The notes under the pieces: generated by a model
Database searches by the model: none
Seen by the model: only the letters and a program-made list of their open reading frames with translations
Told to the model about the DNA's origin: nothing
Origin: Bacteroidales bacterium
GTDB taxonomy: Bacteria > Bacteroidota > Bacteroidia > Bacteroidales > VadinHA17
NCBI GenBank assembly: GCA_025454795.1
Contig: JALONT010000002.1
Span: 57,848 to 121,847, forward strand
Direction of reading: 5' to 3'
DNA length: 64,000 nt
Program-made: the position numbers and the translations under genes
Part shown: in pieces, positions 1-10,216 of the stretch
How positions within the stretch are numbered: position 1 is the stretch's first letter
How the letters are laid out: each line of letters begins with the position of its first letter

Positions 1-1
1 C

Positions 2-130
2 AAAGAGATGTTGATTAAGTGGGAGAGCCTGCCTGAAACATTCATTTCATCAACAAAAAACAGGTCAGGCAGAGTTGAAATACTGAATTATATTGAAGAA
101 TCTATTAACAAATTATCAAACGAGTTCTGA
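2..130 (+). CDS. engB: Ribosome biogenesis GTP-binding protein EngB/YsxC, C-terminal fragment (truncated by window start)
   Basis: Open frame from base 2: KEMLIKWESLPETFISSTKNRSGRVEILNYIEESINKLSNEF*; resembles the YsxC/EngB C-terminus (W-SLP-F-SS...GR-EIL-YIE). Confidence 0.65.
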   Translation, partial: KEMLIKWESLPETFISSTKNRSGRVEILNYIEESINKLSNEF

Positions 131-197
131 AATCATTGACAGGATTAGTTATTTTTGTAACCGGTATTAACGTTAGAAACAGCATAAAAAACAGAAA

Positions 198-1136
198 ATG
201 TTTGGAAAAGCACCAATGAAACTCTTTTCCGCCAGATCGTCCAGGCACCTCGCAGAAAAGATTGCCGGCGAACTTGGTATTACACTTGGGCAGAGCTCGG
301 TAACCAGCTTCAGCGACGGAGAATTTCAACCTTGTTTTGATGAGTCGGTAAGAGGCGACATGGTATTTATCGTTCAATCAACAAATCCTCCTGCAGAAAA
401 TCTGTTCGAACTTCTTCTGATGATCGATGCCGCGAAGCGGGCATCTGCATATAAAGTTATAGCGGTTATCCCTTATTATGGGTTTGCCCGTCAGGACAGG
501 AAAGACCGTCCCCGGGTTTCAATAGGGTCTAAACTATCTGCTGACCTTCTCAGCACAGCAGGTGTCGACAGGGTGATAACCATGGACTTGCATGCCGATC
601 AGATCCAGGGTTTTTTCAATGTTCCCGTTGATCATCTTTTCGGTTCCGCAATTTTTGCACCATATATTGCAAATCTAAACCTTGAAAACCTTACAGTTTC
701 AGCTCCTGATATGGGCGGATCAAAAAGAGCAAATGCATATTCAAGACATCTTCAGTCTGAAATGGTTTTATGCTATAAGCTTCGTAAGAAACCAAATGTT
801 ATTGAGGAAATGTCGATTATCGGCGAGGTTGAGGGAAGAAACGTAGTGATCATAGACGACATGGTCGATACAGCAGGAACACTCGTCCTTGCAGCAGATA
901 TGATGAAAGAGCGAGGTGCAAGAAGCATCAGGGCTTTTGCCACACACCCGATCCTCTCAGGAAATGCAATAGAAAGAATTGATAACTCTGCAATTGAGGA
1001 ACTCGTTGTTACTGACTCGGTGCCTTTCAATAATACTTCCAAAAAAATTAAAGTGCTTTCAATAGCGGAAATCTTTGCCAATACAATCCAGGCAGTAAAT
1101 ACAAACCAGTCAATCAGTACAAATTTTTTATTCTGA
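198..1136 (+). CDS. prs: Ribose-phosphate pyrophosphokinase
   Basis: Full-length PRPP synthetase; YYGFARQDRKDRPR and VVIIDDMVDTAGT PRPP-binding motifs. Confidence 0.96.
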   Translation: MFGKAPMKLFSARSSRHLAEKIAGELGITLGQSSVTSFSDGEFQPCFDESVRGDMVFIVQSTNPPAENLFELLLMIDAAKRASAYKVIAVIPYYGFARQDRKDRPRVSIGSKLSADLLSTAGVDRVITMDLHADQIQGFFNVPVDHLFGSAIFAPYIANLNLENLTVSAPDMGGSKRANAYSRHLQSEMVLCYKLRKKPNVIEEMSIIGEVEGRNVVIIDDMVDTAGTLVLAADMMKERGARSIRAFATHPILSGNAIERIDNSAIEELVVTDSVPFNNTSKKIKVLSIAEIFANTIQAVNTNQSISTNFLF

Positions 1137-1237
1137 TTTCTTTGTCATATATTTGCAATCCGATTTTTTCAATGTGGAACGTGTAATGGGAGGTCATCCT
1201 GCGGATAACCTTGAGTAGCACAATAATAAATGATTAA

Positions 1238-1900
1238 ATGAAGACAATTGAGATCAAAGGATCACTCAGAAAAGAACTTGGAAAGAAAGATTCCAAAAAT
1301 GTCAGGAAAGCAGGCAATGTGCCTTGTGTAATCTACGGATCAGAAAAGAACATTCACTTTCAAGCTCATGAGAACAGTTTTAAGAACCTCGTTTATACAC
1401 ATCAGGCTCACCTTGTAAAACTGGATCTTGATGGCCAGGAGTATAACGTTGTTTTAAAAGACATGCAGTTTCATCCTGTAACTGACAAAATTTTACATGC
1501 CGATTTCGTTCAGGTTTTTGAAAACAAACCTGTGATTATAGATGTTCCTGTTACGGTAACCGGCGACGCAGAAGGTGTGAAAGCAGGTGGTAAGCTGATA
1601 GTTAAAAGGAGACATCTGAAAGTCAAAGGACTTGCAAAAGACCTTCCTGAAGACCTTGTGGTAGATGTAACAGAACTTCAGATTCATCATTCCATTAAAG
1701 TTGGAGATCTGTCGTTTGAGAAGATTGAACTTCTCGATCCGAAGATCACAACAGTTGTTTCGGTTGCAACATCACGTGTTGTGCTTAAGACTGAAGAAGA
1801 GGAGGCTGCCGAAGCAGCTTTAGCTGCTGCAGCCACTGCTGCTGAAGGAGGTGAAGCACCAGCTGTTGCTCCTGTTGAGGAAAAAGAAAAGAAATCTTAA
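1238..1900 (+). CDS. rplY: 50S ribosomal protein L25/general stress protein Ctc, with Ala/Glu-rich C-terminal tail
   Basis: L25/TL5/CTC family sequence (GSLRKELGKKDSKNVRKAGNVPCVIYG); follows prs. Confidence 0.95.
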   Translation: MKTIEIKGSLRKELGKKDSKNVRKAGNVPCVIYGSEKNIHFQAHENSFKNLVYTHQAHLVKLDLDGQEYNVVLKDMQFHPVTDKILHADFVQVFENKPVIIDVPVTVTGDAEGVKAGGKLIVKRRHLKVKGLAKDLPEDLVVDVTELQIHHSIKVGDLSFEKIELLDPKITTVVSVATSRVVLKTEEEEAAEAALAAAATAAEGGEAPAVAPVEEKEKKS

Positions 1901-1926
1901 TTTTTTAACCATAAGAATCAGGCACA

Positions 1927-2544
1927 ATGAAATATCTGATAGTTGGCCTGGGAAATATAGGGGACGGGTATACAGATACACGTCACAATATAGGATTTAC
2001 AGTATTGGATGCTTTAGCTAAGGCATCCAATATTTCTTTTACAGACAGGCGTTACGGTTCAGTCTGCTCATTCAAATATAAAAGGAGGGTATTCTTACTT
2101 CTTAAACCATCAACCTTCATGAACCTGAGCGGCAATGCAGTCAGATACTGGCTCAATAAAGAGAAGATCCCTATAGAAAACATGCTTGTCATTGTTGACG
2201 ACCTGGCACTTCCACTTGGCAGTATCAGGATGAGACCCAAAGGGAGTGATGGAGGGCATAACGGACTCGCGCACATCAGTGCCATTCTTTCAACAAATGA
2301 ATTTGCAAGAATCAGAATCGGTATTGGTAATGGCTTTAATAAAGGAACACAGGTTGAATATGTGTTAGAGTTATGGAGCGATGAAGAAAAAGAATTTCTT
2401 AAGGAAAGGATATCAGTAGTGACCGATATGATAAAATCATTCGGTACTGCCGGGCTGGAACTTACGATGACTACCTACAATAAAGCCGGCAGGATAGATA
2501 CTGATGAACCACTTAGCTCCCCGTCAAAGGAGGGTAAGAGTTAA
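1927..2544 (+). CDS. pth: Peptidyl-tRNA hydrolase
   Basis: LIVGLGNIGDGYTDTRHNIGF and KPSTFMNLSGNAV, DDLALPLG...GGHNGL motifs. Confidence 0.96.
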   Translation: MKYLIVGLGNIGDGYTDTRHNIGFTVLDALAKASNISFTDRRYGSVCSFKYKRRVFLLLKPSTFMNLSGNAVRYWLNKEKIPIENMLVIVDDLALPLGSIRMRPKGSDGGHNGLAHISAILSTNEFARIRIGIGNGFNKGTQVEYVLELWSDEEKEFLKERISVVTDMIKSFGTAGLELTMTTYNKAGRIDTDEPLSSPSKEGKS

Positions 2545-2558
2545 GTCCTGGTTCTTTA

Positions 2559-2960
2559 ATGCAAATAACAGATAATATGCCTGTTAGAATAGATAAATAC
2601 CTCTGGGCTGTCAGGTTATACAAGACCAGAAGCCTGGCGACAGATGCATGCAGAATGGGAAGAATCCTGATAAATGATTCTTCAGTAAAACCATCCAGAG
2701 GTATTGAAGGGAATGAGATACTCGTCGTCAGAAAACCTCCCGTAAAATATACATACAGGGTGATAAACCCGATTGAAAACAGGGTTTCACCAAAACTTGT
2801 AATTAATTATCTTGAAGACCTTACACCTGACCCGGAAAAGGCAAAACTTGAAATCCAGAAATCATCCCCTGTAGCTTTCAGGAAAAAAGGTACCGGCCGA
2901 CCGACAAAGAAAGAGAGAAGGGTTATTGACAGGTGGCAGGATGGATTTACCGACCTGTAA
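2559..2960 (+). CDS. RNA-binding S4 domain protein (Hsp15-like)
   Basis: RIDKYLWAVRLYKTRSLATDACRMGRILIN S4 domain, basic C-terminus. Confidence 0.88.
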   Translation: MQITDNMPVRIDKYLWAVRLYKTRSLATDACRMGRILINDSSVKPSRGIEGNEILVVRKPPVKYTYRVINPIENRVSPKLVINYLEDLTPDPEKAKLEIQKSSPVAFRKKGTGRPTKKERRVIDRWQDGFTDL

Positions 2961-3105
2961 AAGGTGGTATAAAGACTTATTATTTCGTAAAACGAAGTGA
3001 AAGTAACCGGGATTTTAAATTCTCGAAATCCTTTTTTCTAACTTGCATCATATCATCGGCCTTCCGGTTAACCTCAGGTCTGATGCGAACTTTTCTATTT
3101 CAGGA

Positions 3106-4437
3106 ATGAGCAAAGAAAACATTGAAAAATATTCAAAAAGGTATGCTTTACTAAAGTATGTTGCAGGCTTATGGCATAATAATGTTTATTACAGGAAGGT
3201 TATCGTACTTGGGCAACATAATATTAATCCTGAGGATCATCTGATTTTTGCTCCCAACCATCAGAATGCACTGATGGATGCACTGGCTGTCCTTTTCACA
3301 AATAAAGGACATAATGTCTTTCTTGCACGTGCCGACATTTTCAAGAAGAAAACAATTGCCTCCTTACTCTATTTTCTTAAGATCCTGCCCGTATACAGGA
3401 TAAGGGACGGCTTCAGTACTCTTAAAGGGAATGATGAAATATTCGATAAAACAATAGATGTAATTAAGAATAAGAATGGTTTGGTTGTACTTCCGGAGGG
3501 AGATCACGCGGGGTTCAGAAGGCTTCGGCAGCTTAAAAAGGGGATCTGCAGGATTGCATTCCAGGCAGATGAAGCTTCTGATTTCAACCTTAAGATCAAA
3601 ATAATACCTGTCGGACTGGAATTCACAAACTACAACCGTGTCAGACAGGTTCTCACAGTCGTTTATGGCAGACCTATCAAAGTTTCGGAATTTCACGAAT
3701 TATATAAGAAAAGTCCTGAAATAGCTCTTAACGAGCTGAGAAGCAAACTCTCTTCTGAAATAAAAAAACTTATCGTCCATATTGAATCAGAGGAAGATTA
3801 TGAGGCTATTGATGAACTCAGAATTCTGATAAATGGTCGTTACAGCGACGACATCCATAACCCTAAATTATTCAGAGACAGAATGCTGATTGAGAAACTG
3901 AACCGGCTTAAAGTTTCCGACCTGCCATTATACAGAAAGATATGTTCCCTCAGCCTTCAGGTTAAAGAGAAAGCAAAAGTTCTGAATATTGACTACAGGC
4001 TTCTTGCAAAAAAGAAACACCCACGAGGCTGGCTTATTGCAGGGATGGCCGGTATTATTGTATCATTTCCGCTATTTGTCTATGGTAATATATTCACCCT
4101 CACATTTCATGCCCTGCCTCAGATTCAGGTCAGGAAGATCCGGGATATTCAGTTCCAATCCTCGGTCAGATACGGGATATCACTTGTTCTCTCCTTTATT
4201 TTCTTTCCGCTTTACCTCACCCTCTCTTATTTAATATTTTCTCCCTGGTGGCTTGCAATTCTTATCTTCCTTTCCTTGCCTCCTGCAGGTTTGTTCGCCT
4301 GGAATTATCCTTTTGGATTCCGGCGTATTACCGGTGGATTCAGAATCAGAAAGTATATAAAGAGTAATGTTATGGAGTATGCGGAGCTCAAAAGAAACTA
4401 CGATGAATTGCTTAACCTGGTAAATCCTCCAAGATGA
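3106..4437 (+). CDS. 1-acyl-sn-glycerol-3-phosphate acyltransferase-like membrane protein
   Basis: PlsC-type NHQNALMD and PEGDHAGFRRL motifs, C-terminal TM segments; ATG at 3106 preferred to the TTG at 3043 in the ORF track. Confidence 0.82.
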   Translation: MSKENIEKYSKRYALLKYVAGLWHNNVYYRKVIVLGQHNINPEDHLIFAPNHQNALMDALAVLFTNKGHNVFLARADIFKKKTIASLLYFLKILPVYRIRDGFSTLKGNDEIFDKTIDVIKNKNGLVVLPEGDHAGFRRLRQLKKGICRIAFQADEASDFNLKIKIIPVGLEFTNYNRVRQVLTVVYGRPIKVSEFHELYKKSPEIALNELRSKLSSEIKKLIVHIESEEDYEAIDELRILINGRYSDDIHNPKLFRDRMLIEKLNRLKVSDLPLYRKICSLSLQVKEKAKVLNIDYRLLAKKKHPRGWLIAGMAGIIVSFPLFVYGNIFTLTFHALPQIQVRKIRDIQFQSSVRYGISLVLSFIFFPLYLTLSYLIFSPWWLAILIFLSLPPAGLFAWNYPFGFRRITGGFRIRKYIKSNVMEYAELKRNYDELLNLVNPPR

Positions 4438-5243
4438 CAGGGAGTCATGAAATATTTTCAGGGAAAACAGCATGGATAACCGGGGCTTCATCAGGTATTG
4501 GGGAAGCACTTGTGTATGAATTTGTGAAGAAAGGAGCAACCGTCATCATTTCATCAAACGACAGCCAGGGACTTGAAAGAGTAAAGGCAGCCTGCAACGG
4601 AAGATCTGCAAAGGTCGTCTGTGCTCCTTTTGACCTCTCTGATATGGCAGGGATTGAAAGCCTTGCAAAGGAACAGATAATGAAAGCCGGGAGAATAGAT
4701 TACCTTATTAATCTTGGAGGAATAAGCCAGAGGGCAAGAATAGATGAAACTCCATTATGGCTCGACAGGAAGATCTTTGAGATCAATTATTTCGGAACGA
4801 TAGCCCTTACCAAAGCTGTCCTGCCATACATGATCAGGCAAAAATCAGGACATATTGCAGCAACAAGCAGTATATCAGGCAGGTTCGGCTTTCCTCTTCG
4901 TTCAGCCTATTCTGCTTCAAAACAGGCTCTCCATGGTTTTTTTGAAACACTCTACCTCGAAAATAAGCAAAACAACATAAGAGTTACTGTTATCATCCCG
5001 GGAAGAGTAAGGACCAGTATTTCCTATCATGCACTTGACTCAGAAGGAAGAGAGCACGGGAAAATGGATGAAGGGCTGGCAAAGGGCATTACCCCTGAAA
5101 AGGCAGCAAAAACAATTATCCGGGGACTAATCAGGAACAAGAGAGAGATACTTGTTGGAAGCAGTGAGCTTATAATATTATATATCAGAAGGATCTGCCC
5201 ATGGCTCTTCTTCAGGATCGCAGATAAAATTAAGTCGACATAA
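4434..5243 (+). CDS. Short-chain dehydrogenase/reductase
   Basis: TGASSGIG cofactor motif, YSASK catalytic motif; overlaps the previous stop by 4 bp. Confidence 0.9.
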   Translation: MTGSHEIFSGKTAWITGASSGIGEALVYEFVKKGATVIISSNDSQGLERVKAACNGRSAKVVCAPFDLSDMAGIESLAKEQIMKAGRIDYLINLGGISQRARIDETPLWLDRKIFEINYFGTIALTKAVLPYMIRQKSGHIAATSSISGRFGFPLRSAYSASKQALHGFFETLYLENKQNNIRVTVIIPGRVRTSISYHALDSEGREHGKMDEGLAKGITPEKAAKTIIRGLIRNKREILVGSSELIILYIRRICPWLFFRIADKIKST

Positions 5244-5386
5244 TAAAAAAAGTACTTAAAGTGAGATGGAGTTTGGAGTACTTAAAGTTGAAAAAGGTTA
5301 GCTACGGAATAACAATAATAACTCCAGGTACTCCAGGCACTCTGAGTACTCATATACGGAAAATAACAAATCATAATAATTAAACG

Positions 5387-6463
5387 ATGAAAGGATATGT
5401 AATAAGCGGGATCCAGCAGATAGGGATCGGAGTAAAAAATCTCGGGGAAGCCTGGAAATGGTACAGAGATAAATTCGGTATGGATTGCCGGATATTTGAG
5501 GATGACTCAGAGGCAAAGCTTATGCTCCCTTATACGGGTGGAGAACCCAGAAGAAGGCATGCAGTGCTCGCAATAAATCTCCAGAGCGGAGGTGGTTTTG
5601 AAATCTGGCAGCATAAAGGAAGAGTGCCGCTCCCGATAAGTGAAGAGCTGAGGCTTGGTGATCTTGGTATTCTCATGTGCAAAATTAAAGTCAGAAATAT
5701 CAATTCGGCATACTCGTTCTTTAAGAAAAGTAATACTGACCTTCCAGGAGAACCGGCGGAAGATCCCTCGGGGAATAAGAGTTTCTTTGTGAAAGATCCC
5801 TATGGAAACATGTTCCAGATGGTCGAAAGCGAAGAATGGTTTATAAATGAAAAAAAGGAAACAGGTGGTTCATATGGAGTAATTATTGGTGTCTCGGATG
5901 TTGAAAAAGCAAGACACATTTACTCAGATATTCTTGGTTATGATGAAGTTGTGTATGACAAGACGGGCGTATTCCCTGATCTTTCCGTCTTCCCGGGAGG
6001 AAAAAATGAGTTCCGAAGGGTACTCCTGAAAAGCTCAAAACCTTTCTCGGGTCCATTCGGCAAACTCTTCGGGCAGAGCATGATGGAACTGATTTGTTCG
6101 ACAGGGAAACCCGGGAAAAAGGCTTTTGAAGGCCGTTTATGGGGCGATCTCGGATTTATCCATTTATGTTTCGATATACATCGGATGGATGAGCTTAAGG
6201 AATATTGTAAAAGCAAGGGGTTCCCATTTACTGTAGACAGTAAGCTGAGCCATGACGGGAACAGCTTCGATATGGGAGAAGCTGCTGGTCATTTCGCATA
6301 CATTGCAGATCCTGACGGAACACTCATCGAGTTTGTTGAAACTCATAAAGTGCCTATTCTTAAAAAACTGGGATGGTACCTTGACCTCAGGAAAAGAGAT
6401 TCAAAGAAATCCCTCCCAGATTGGATTCTGAAAACTCTGAAATTTTCAAAGGTGAAAGATTGA
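5387..6463 (+). CDS. Two-domain VOC/glyoxalase family protein
   Basis: Two repeats of VOC-type sequence (IGVKNLGEAWKWYRDKFGMD...; VSDVEKARHIYSDILGYDE...DPDGTLIEFVE). Confidence 0.8.
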   Translation: MKGYVISGIQQIGIGVKNLGEAWKWYRDKFGMDCRIFEDDSEAKLMLPYTGGEPRRRHAVLAINLQSGGGFEIWQHKGRVPLPISEELRLGDLGILMCKIKVRNINSAYSFFKKSNTDLPGEPAEDPSGNKSFFVKDPYGNMFQMVESEEWFINEKKETGGSYGVIIGVSDVEKARHIYSDILGYDEVVYDKTGVFPDLSVFPGGKNEFRRVLLKSSKPFSGPFGKLFGQSMMELICSTGKPGKKAFEGRLWGDLGFIHLCFDIHRMDELKEYCKSKGFPFTVDSKLSHDGNSFDMGEAAGHFAYIADPDGTLIEFVETHKVPILKKLGWYLDLRKRDSKKSLPDWILKTLKFSKVKD

Positions 6464-6545
6464 TAAACTCAGGGCTCAAAGCAAAGGGCATTACTTCAAA
6501 ATCCCCTCCTGGGAGAGGTGAGTGGAGGGTTATCATTTACCTCGA

Positions 6546-7751
6546 TTACATTTTTCCTGCATTCTTTTCCACTTCTCTGAATACTCTCATAATATTTCCT
6601 CCCCATATCTTTTCGATATCGGATTTAGAGTATCCGCGGTGAAGAAGCTCAATTGTTATATTTTTCATTTCTGCAACCGATCTGCAGCCATCTACTCCTC
6701 CTCCTCCATCGAAATCGGTGCCAATACCCACATGATCAATCCCGATTACCTGGACAACATGGTCGATGTGATCAACAACATCCGGCACTGTAGCCAGCTT
6801 TCTGTACTTGTTCTGAATTTCCCATCTTTCAGCCCTGTACAACTTTTTCTGCTCCAAGGTCAGTGTCTTAATTTCACCATATTTCGATTGAAGTTCTTTA
6901 AGCCTGGCATCAAGTTCGGGATTTGGTTCAGGTGTTTTTATATAGCTTGAGAGAATGCATATCTGAATTACTCCACCGTTATTCTTCAGGGCAAGAAGCA
7001 TATCATCTGTAAGATTTCTGGGGCTAGAGCATAATGACCTGCATGAAGAATGAGATGCCATCACGGGGGCTCCGGAAGATTTTATTATATCATAGAAAGA
7101 TTTATCAGATGCATGTGAAACGTCGATGATCATGCCAAGACGATTCATCTCTTTGATCACTTCAGCGCCAAAGGCCGAGAGACCGTCATGTTCAGGTCCG
7201 TTAGGGTCGGATGAGGAATCACAAATATCGTTATTTCCTGAATGACATAGTGTTATATATCTTGCGCCCAGGTCATAATATTGTTTCAGCCTTAAAATAT
7301 CCCTGCCGATAGTATAACCGTTTTCAATACCGATAAATGCTGCAATCTTTCCGTTTTTTTTAATTCTGTAAGCATCATCCGGGGTCAGAGCAATTTCTGC
7401 TACTGAAGAGTTTTTTTCAACATTCTTATGTATAATGTCAATTATGCCCAGGGCATCGATGTACACCATATTAAATGTCGAATCATTCCTGTCTCCCTGG
7501 GCTATGAATACTGCAAAAAATTCGGCATCAAGTCCACCCTCTTTCATCCGTGGGAAATCAACACATCCTATGTCGTGCTTCTCACCTAGGTCAAAACCTG
7601 ATTCGACCATTTTCATCGGAGTATCACAATGTGTGTCGACAGTAAGAATATCATTATGTATTTTCTCAGCACTTTTTACCAGTTGTTCTTCATTACTTCT
7701 ACAACCTGAAAGTAAGAAAAGAGTAAAAGAGACAACCAGAAAGGTTTTCAT
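6546..7751 (-). CDS. Membrane dipeptidase (peptidase M19), predicted lipoprotein
   Basis: DTHCDTP, DVSHASD, MASHSSCRSL, GIGTDFDGGGG motifs; lipobox LLSGC. Confidence 0.92.
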   Translation of the reverse strand: MKTFLVVSFTLFLLSGCRSNEEQLVKSAEKIHNDILTVDTHCDTPMKMVESGFDLGEKHDIGCVDFPRMKEGGLDAEFFAVFIAQGDRNDSTFNMVYIDALGIIDIIHKNVEKNSSVAEIALTPDDAYRIKKNGKIAAFIGIENGYTIGRDILRLKQYYDLGARYITLCHSGNNDICDSSSDPNGPEHDGLSAFGAEVIKEMNRLGMIIDVSHASDKSFYDIIKSSGAPVMASHSSCRSLCSSPRNLTDDMLLALKNNGGVIQICILSSYIKTPEPNPELDARLKELQSKYGEIKTLTLEQKKLYRAERWEIQNKYRKLATVPDVVDHIDHVVQVIGIDHVGIGTDFDGGGGVDGCRSVAEMKNITIELLHRGYSKSDIEKIWGGNIMRVFREVEKNAGKM

Positions 7752-7947
7752 GTTTTTCGGGATTTTTATTGCAAGTTAACAAATTTGGTCCCTGAAATTA
7801 ACCCTGACAGCTTATTTAACACTAATTAACAGTGCATCAAAATCCACCCTCCGAGATTTAATCCGGAAGACCTTATCCTGCTTTCCATCAGAGTAATGAA
7901 ATTCTATACAAAGCTTATTTATAAATCTGGAACCCGGATGACACAAT

Positions 7948-8730
7948 TTATCGTTTACTGATTATAAAATAACAGGTTGTTATAAAGAAATCTCTCAGAT
8001 AGGGGATATTGATTACCCATGGCAGCTTCCTTGCCCTGAGCCTGAACTTAATTTCATAATTTGGGTTTATTAAATAGTAATCTTGCTTATCGATCTTATA
8101 ATCATCACTTTGTAATATTCTTTTGAACCTTGAAATACTTATTCGTGTTTCCCTGACCTCCAGTAGTCCGTTAATTTTCGATTGTGTTTCACCGGATTTT
8201 TTCAGTATCCAGACATACAATCTTTCAGGTAAAAGGTGGAAGTATGGAATTTTATTTAATCTGCTTTCACACATTTGCTGATGTCCGCCAAATGGCATCC
8301 TCCATGGAGGAAAACCCAGGAAGATCTTTCCTTCCTGTTTCAGGAAAAAGTTCAGACAGGATAAAAACTTCTCCTGATCGGGAATGTGTTCCAGAGTGTC
8401 ACGCATAATAATAAGATCAGCTTTCTCAATCTGACCAGGATTGATATTATATATATCCTCAGCAATAAGCGTTAATTTTTCCTTCAAAGGATGGTTTGCA
8501 TAAAATTTCCTGGCATTTTCTATTTTATTTGCGGCAATATCAATTCCAATTACTTTGCATCCCAAATCTAAAAAAGGCCGGAGGTTTCCTGCTTCACCAC
8601 AACCGATCTCGAGGATTACTAAATCACGGGTAACAGTAATTTCACTATTTATAAAAGGTATTACATATTTTTCAGTTACAATTCCCTGCTCCTGAAAGTA
8701 TTTATCTCTGTTTTTATGCCTGTCCTGCAT
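7948..8730 (-). CDS. Class I SAM-dependent methyltransferase
   Basis: VILEIGCGEAGNLRPFLDLGCKVIGIDIA motif I region. Confidence 0.85.
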   Translation of the reverse strand: MQDRHKNRDKYFQEQGIVTEKYVIPFINSEITVTRDLVILEIGCGEAGNLRPFLDLGCKVIGIDIAANKIENARKFYANHPLKEKLTLIAEDIYNINPGQIEKADLIIMRDTLEHIPDQEKFLSCLNFFLKQEGKIFLGFPPWRMPFGGHQQMCESRLNKIPYFHLLPERLYVWILKKSGETQSKINGLLEVRETRISISRFKRILQSDDYKIDKQDYYLINPNYEIKFRLRARKLPWVINIPYLRDFFITTCYFIISKR

Positions 8731-8741
8731 TAATATATTTA

Positions 8742-9320
8742 TTAACGACTAAATAAAACTCCCATTTGAAAGGTGGGATTGTATAATTTATTATTATCAG
8801 ATTTTGCAGTTATCATAGTTGTTTGAAAGGTTAAATTCAATACCTGACTCAAAGCATAATCAAGGCAGATAATTGGTGAATAAACCATAGTAGAGTTTTT
8901 GTACAAATATGCCTCTGTCAGCGTATTGTTGTTTTGACTTTCAATATGCAGATTCCTGATTGTACCTTTTCCTGCAAAAGCCGAAATTGAATAACGTAAC
9001 TTTCCGGCTTTCCTGCTAATTCCTATGAAAGGGCCACCGTATCCAAGATTTAAATATGAGCTGCCGGAGTTGGTTGAGCTATACTTTGTTTTTTGGGTAC
9101 CGCCATAAATTCCTGCTGTAAGAAAATCATAAAAATAAAATCTGAGAATACCCCCAAGGCCAAAACTTACATCATGAATATTTTGGTGCCTGTTTGCTGT
9201 ATAAGTATATCCAAGCTGAAGAACTAACATTCCTCCACTATATTTGTTTTTAGTTATATTTTGCGAAAAAGTAGATACTGCGATAAAGAAATATAGAATA
9301 AGAACTAAAAATCTTTTCAT
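8742..9320 (-). CDS. Hypothetical secreted/outer-membrane beta-barrel-like protein
   Basis: Signal peptide, alternating aromatic/Gly strands, C-terminal MGVLFSR. Confidence 0.55.
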   Translation of the reverse strand: MKRFLVLILYFFIAVSTFSQNITKNKYSGGMLVLQLGYTYTANRHQNIHDVSFGLGGILRFYFYDFLTAGIYGGTQKTKYSSTNSGSSYLNLGYGGPFIGISRKAGKLRYSISAFAGKGTIRNLHIESQNNNTLTEAYLYKNSTMVYSPIICLDYALSQVLNLTFQTTMITAKSDNNKLYNPTFQMGVLFSR

Positions 9321-9450
9321 TTAATATTCATTTTTACTTTAGCCATCCATAATTTAATATCAATAATAGTTCATTTTCTGGTATACAGCAATAAAATCTT
9401 TTTACAATCAGTTTAGAGGCCTCTTCTGTTTTCATAAGCTAATGCAAAAA

Positions 9451-9473
9451 GCCCCGACGTTTAAGGTCGGGGC
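9451..9473 (-). terminator. Rho-independent terminator for the T9SS-cargo gene on the minus strand
   Basis: Perfect 8-bp stem GCCCCGAC-(CTTAAAC region)-GTCGGGGC followed by TTTTT on the minus strand. Confidence 0.85.
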
Positions 9474-9521
9474 AGCCATGAAAAGAATGGAAAAATTTGC
9501 TTTTGGACAGTAAAAGCTTCT

Positions 9522-10004
9522 TTAAAGTTTTACAACTTTATATACGTTTGAGAGTTTGCCTTTTGTAAGTTTAAGGTAATAGACCCCCTCCGGGATATCC
9601 TGAAGGTTGACCTGTGTTTCAATAATTGTTGCTTCAATGATATCAGCTTTCACAACTTTACCCTGTGAGTTAATAAGCTGAAAAGTGACCTCGGTATCCA
9701 ATGCTTCATCAAAGTTAATACTTACCATCTCACTTGTCGGGTTAGGGTATATGGCAACTTTAACCAGGGTCTCGAGGTTCTCCTCAACAGCTGTAATAAA
9801 AAGCTGCTGTTGAAACCCATGAGTCAATATAAGGTCGCCATTCTGGAAGGTCGGGATAATAGTCTCACCAAGCGTCCAGCTGATTGACAGTGCTCCGTTT
9901 ACATTATACCCGCCTGCACTTGCAATCACATCCTGCTTATAAGTCTGTGCAACAGCAGATAATGTAAAAAAACCTGTTATTAGAATTAGAATGTAGCGCT
10001 TCAT
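9522..10004 (-). CDS. Small T9SS type A C-terminal sorting domain protein
   Basis: Signal peptide, short passenger (ASAGGYNVNGALSISWTLGETI), CTD: VAIYPNPTSEMVSI...GVYYLKLTKGKLSNVYKVVKL. Confidence 0.88.
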   Translation of the reverse strand: MKRYILILITGFFTLSAVAQTYKQDVIASAGGYNVNGALSISWTLGETIIPTFQNGDLILTHGFQQQLFITAVEENLETLVKVAIYPNPTSEMVSINFDEALDTEVTFQLINSQGKVVKADIIEATIIETQVNLQDIPEGVYYLKLTKGKLSNVYKVVKL

Positions 10005-10216
10005 TTTGGGATATATTTATGCAACTCGTCTAATACTTTATGTAAAAATATACTATAATCTGACAAAAAACAATAATATTCTTTCCATTTTCATCAGTAT
10101 CAGAAAAAATTAGATGAACTGATGATTTAATGTGGTGAACACCGGGAATTCCTAAAAAGTATCCTGAAATTACTTCTTCTCTGTTTCTTCTGCTATTTTT
10201 GTGCATTTATTGAAGG

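Noticed and set aside
773-1081. Long antisense ORFs opposite conserved genes (e.g. 773-1081, 17121-17603, 31443-31997, 32745-33239, 57515-57997)
   Set aside because: They lie opposite strongly conserved CDSs and their translations show no family resemblance; frame-mirror artefacts.
3043-3105. N-terminal extension of the acyltransferase from TTG
   Set aside because: The sequence MHHIIGLPVNLRSDANFSISG has no family resemblance; ATG at 3106 gives a better start.
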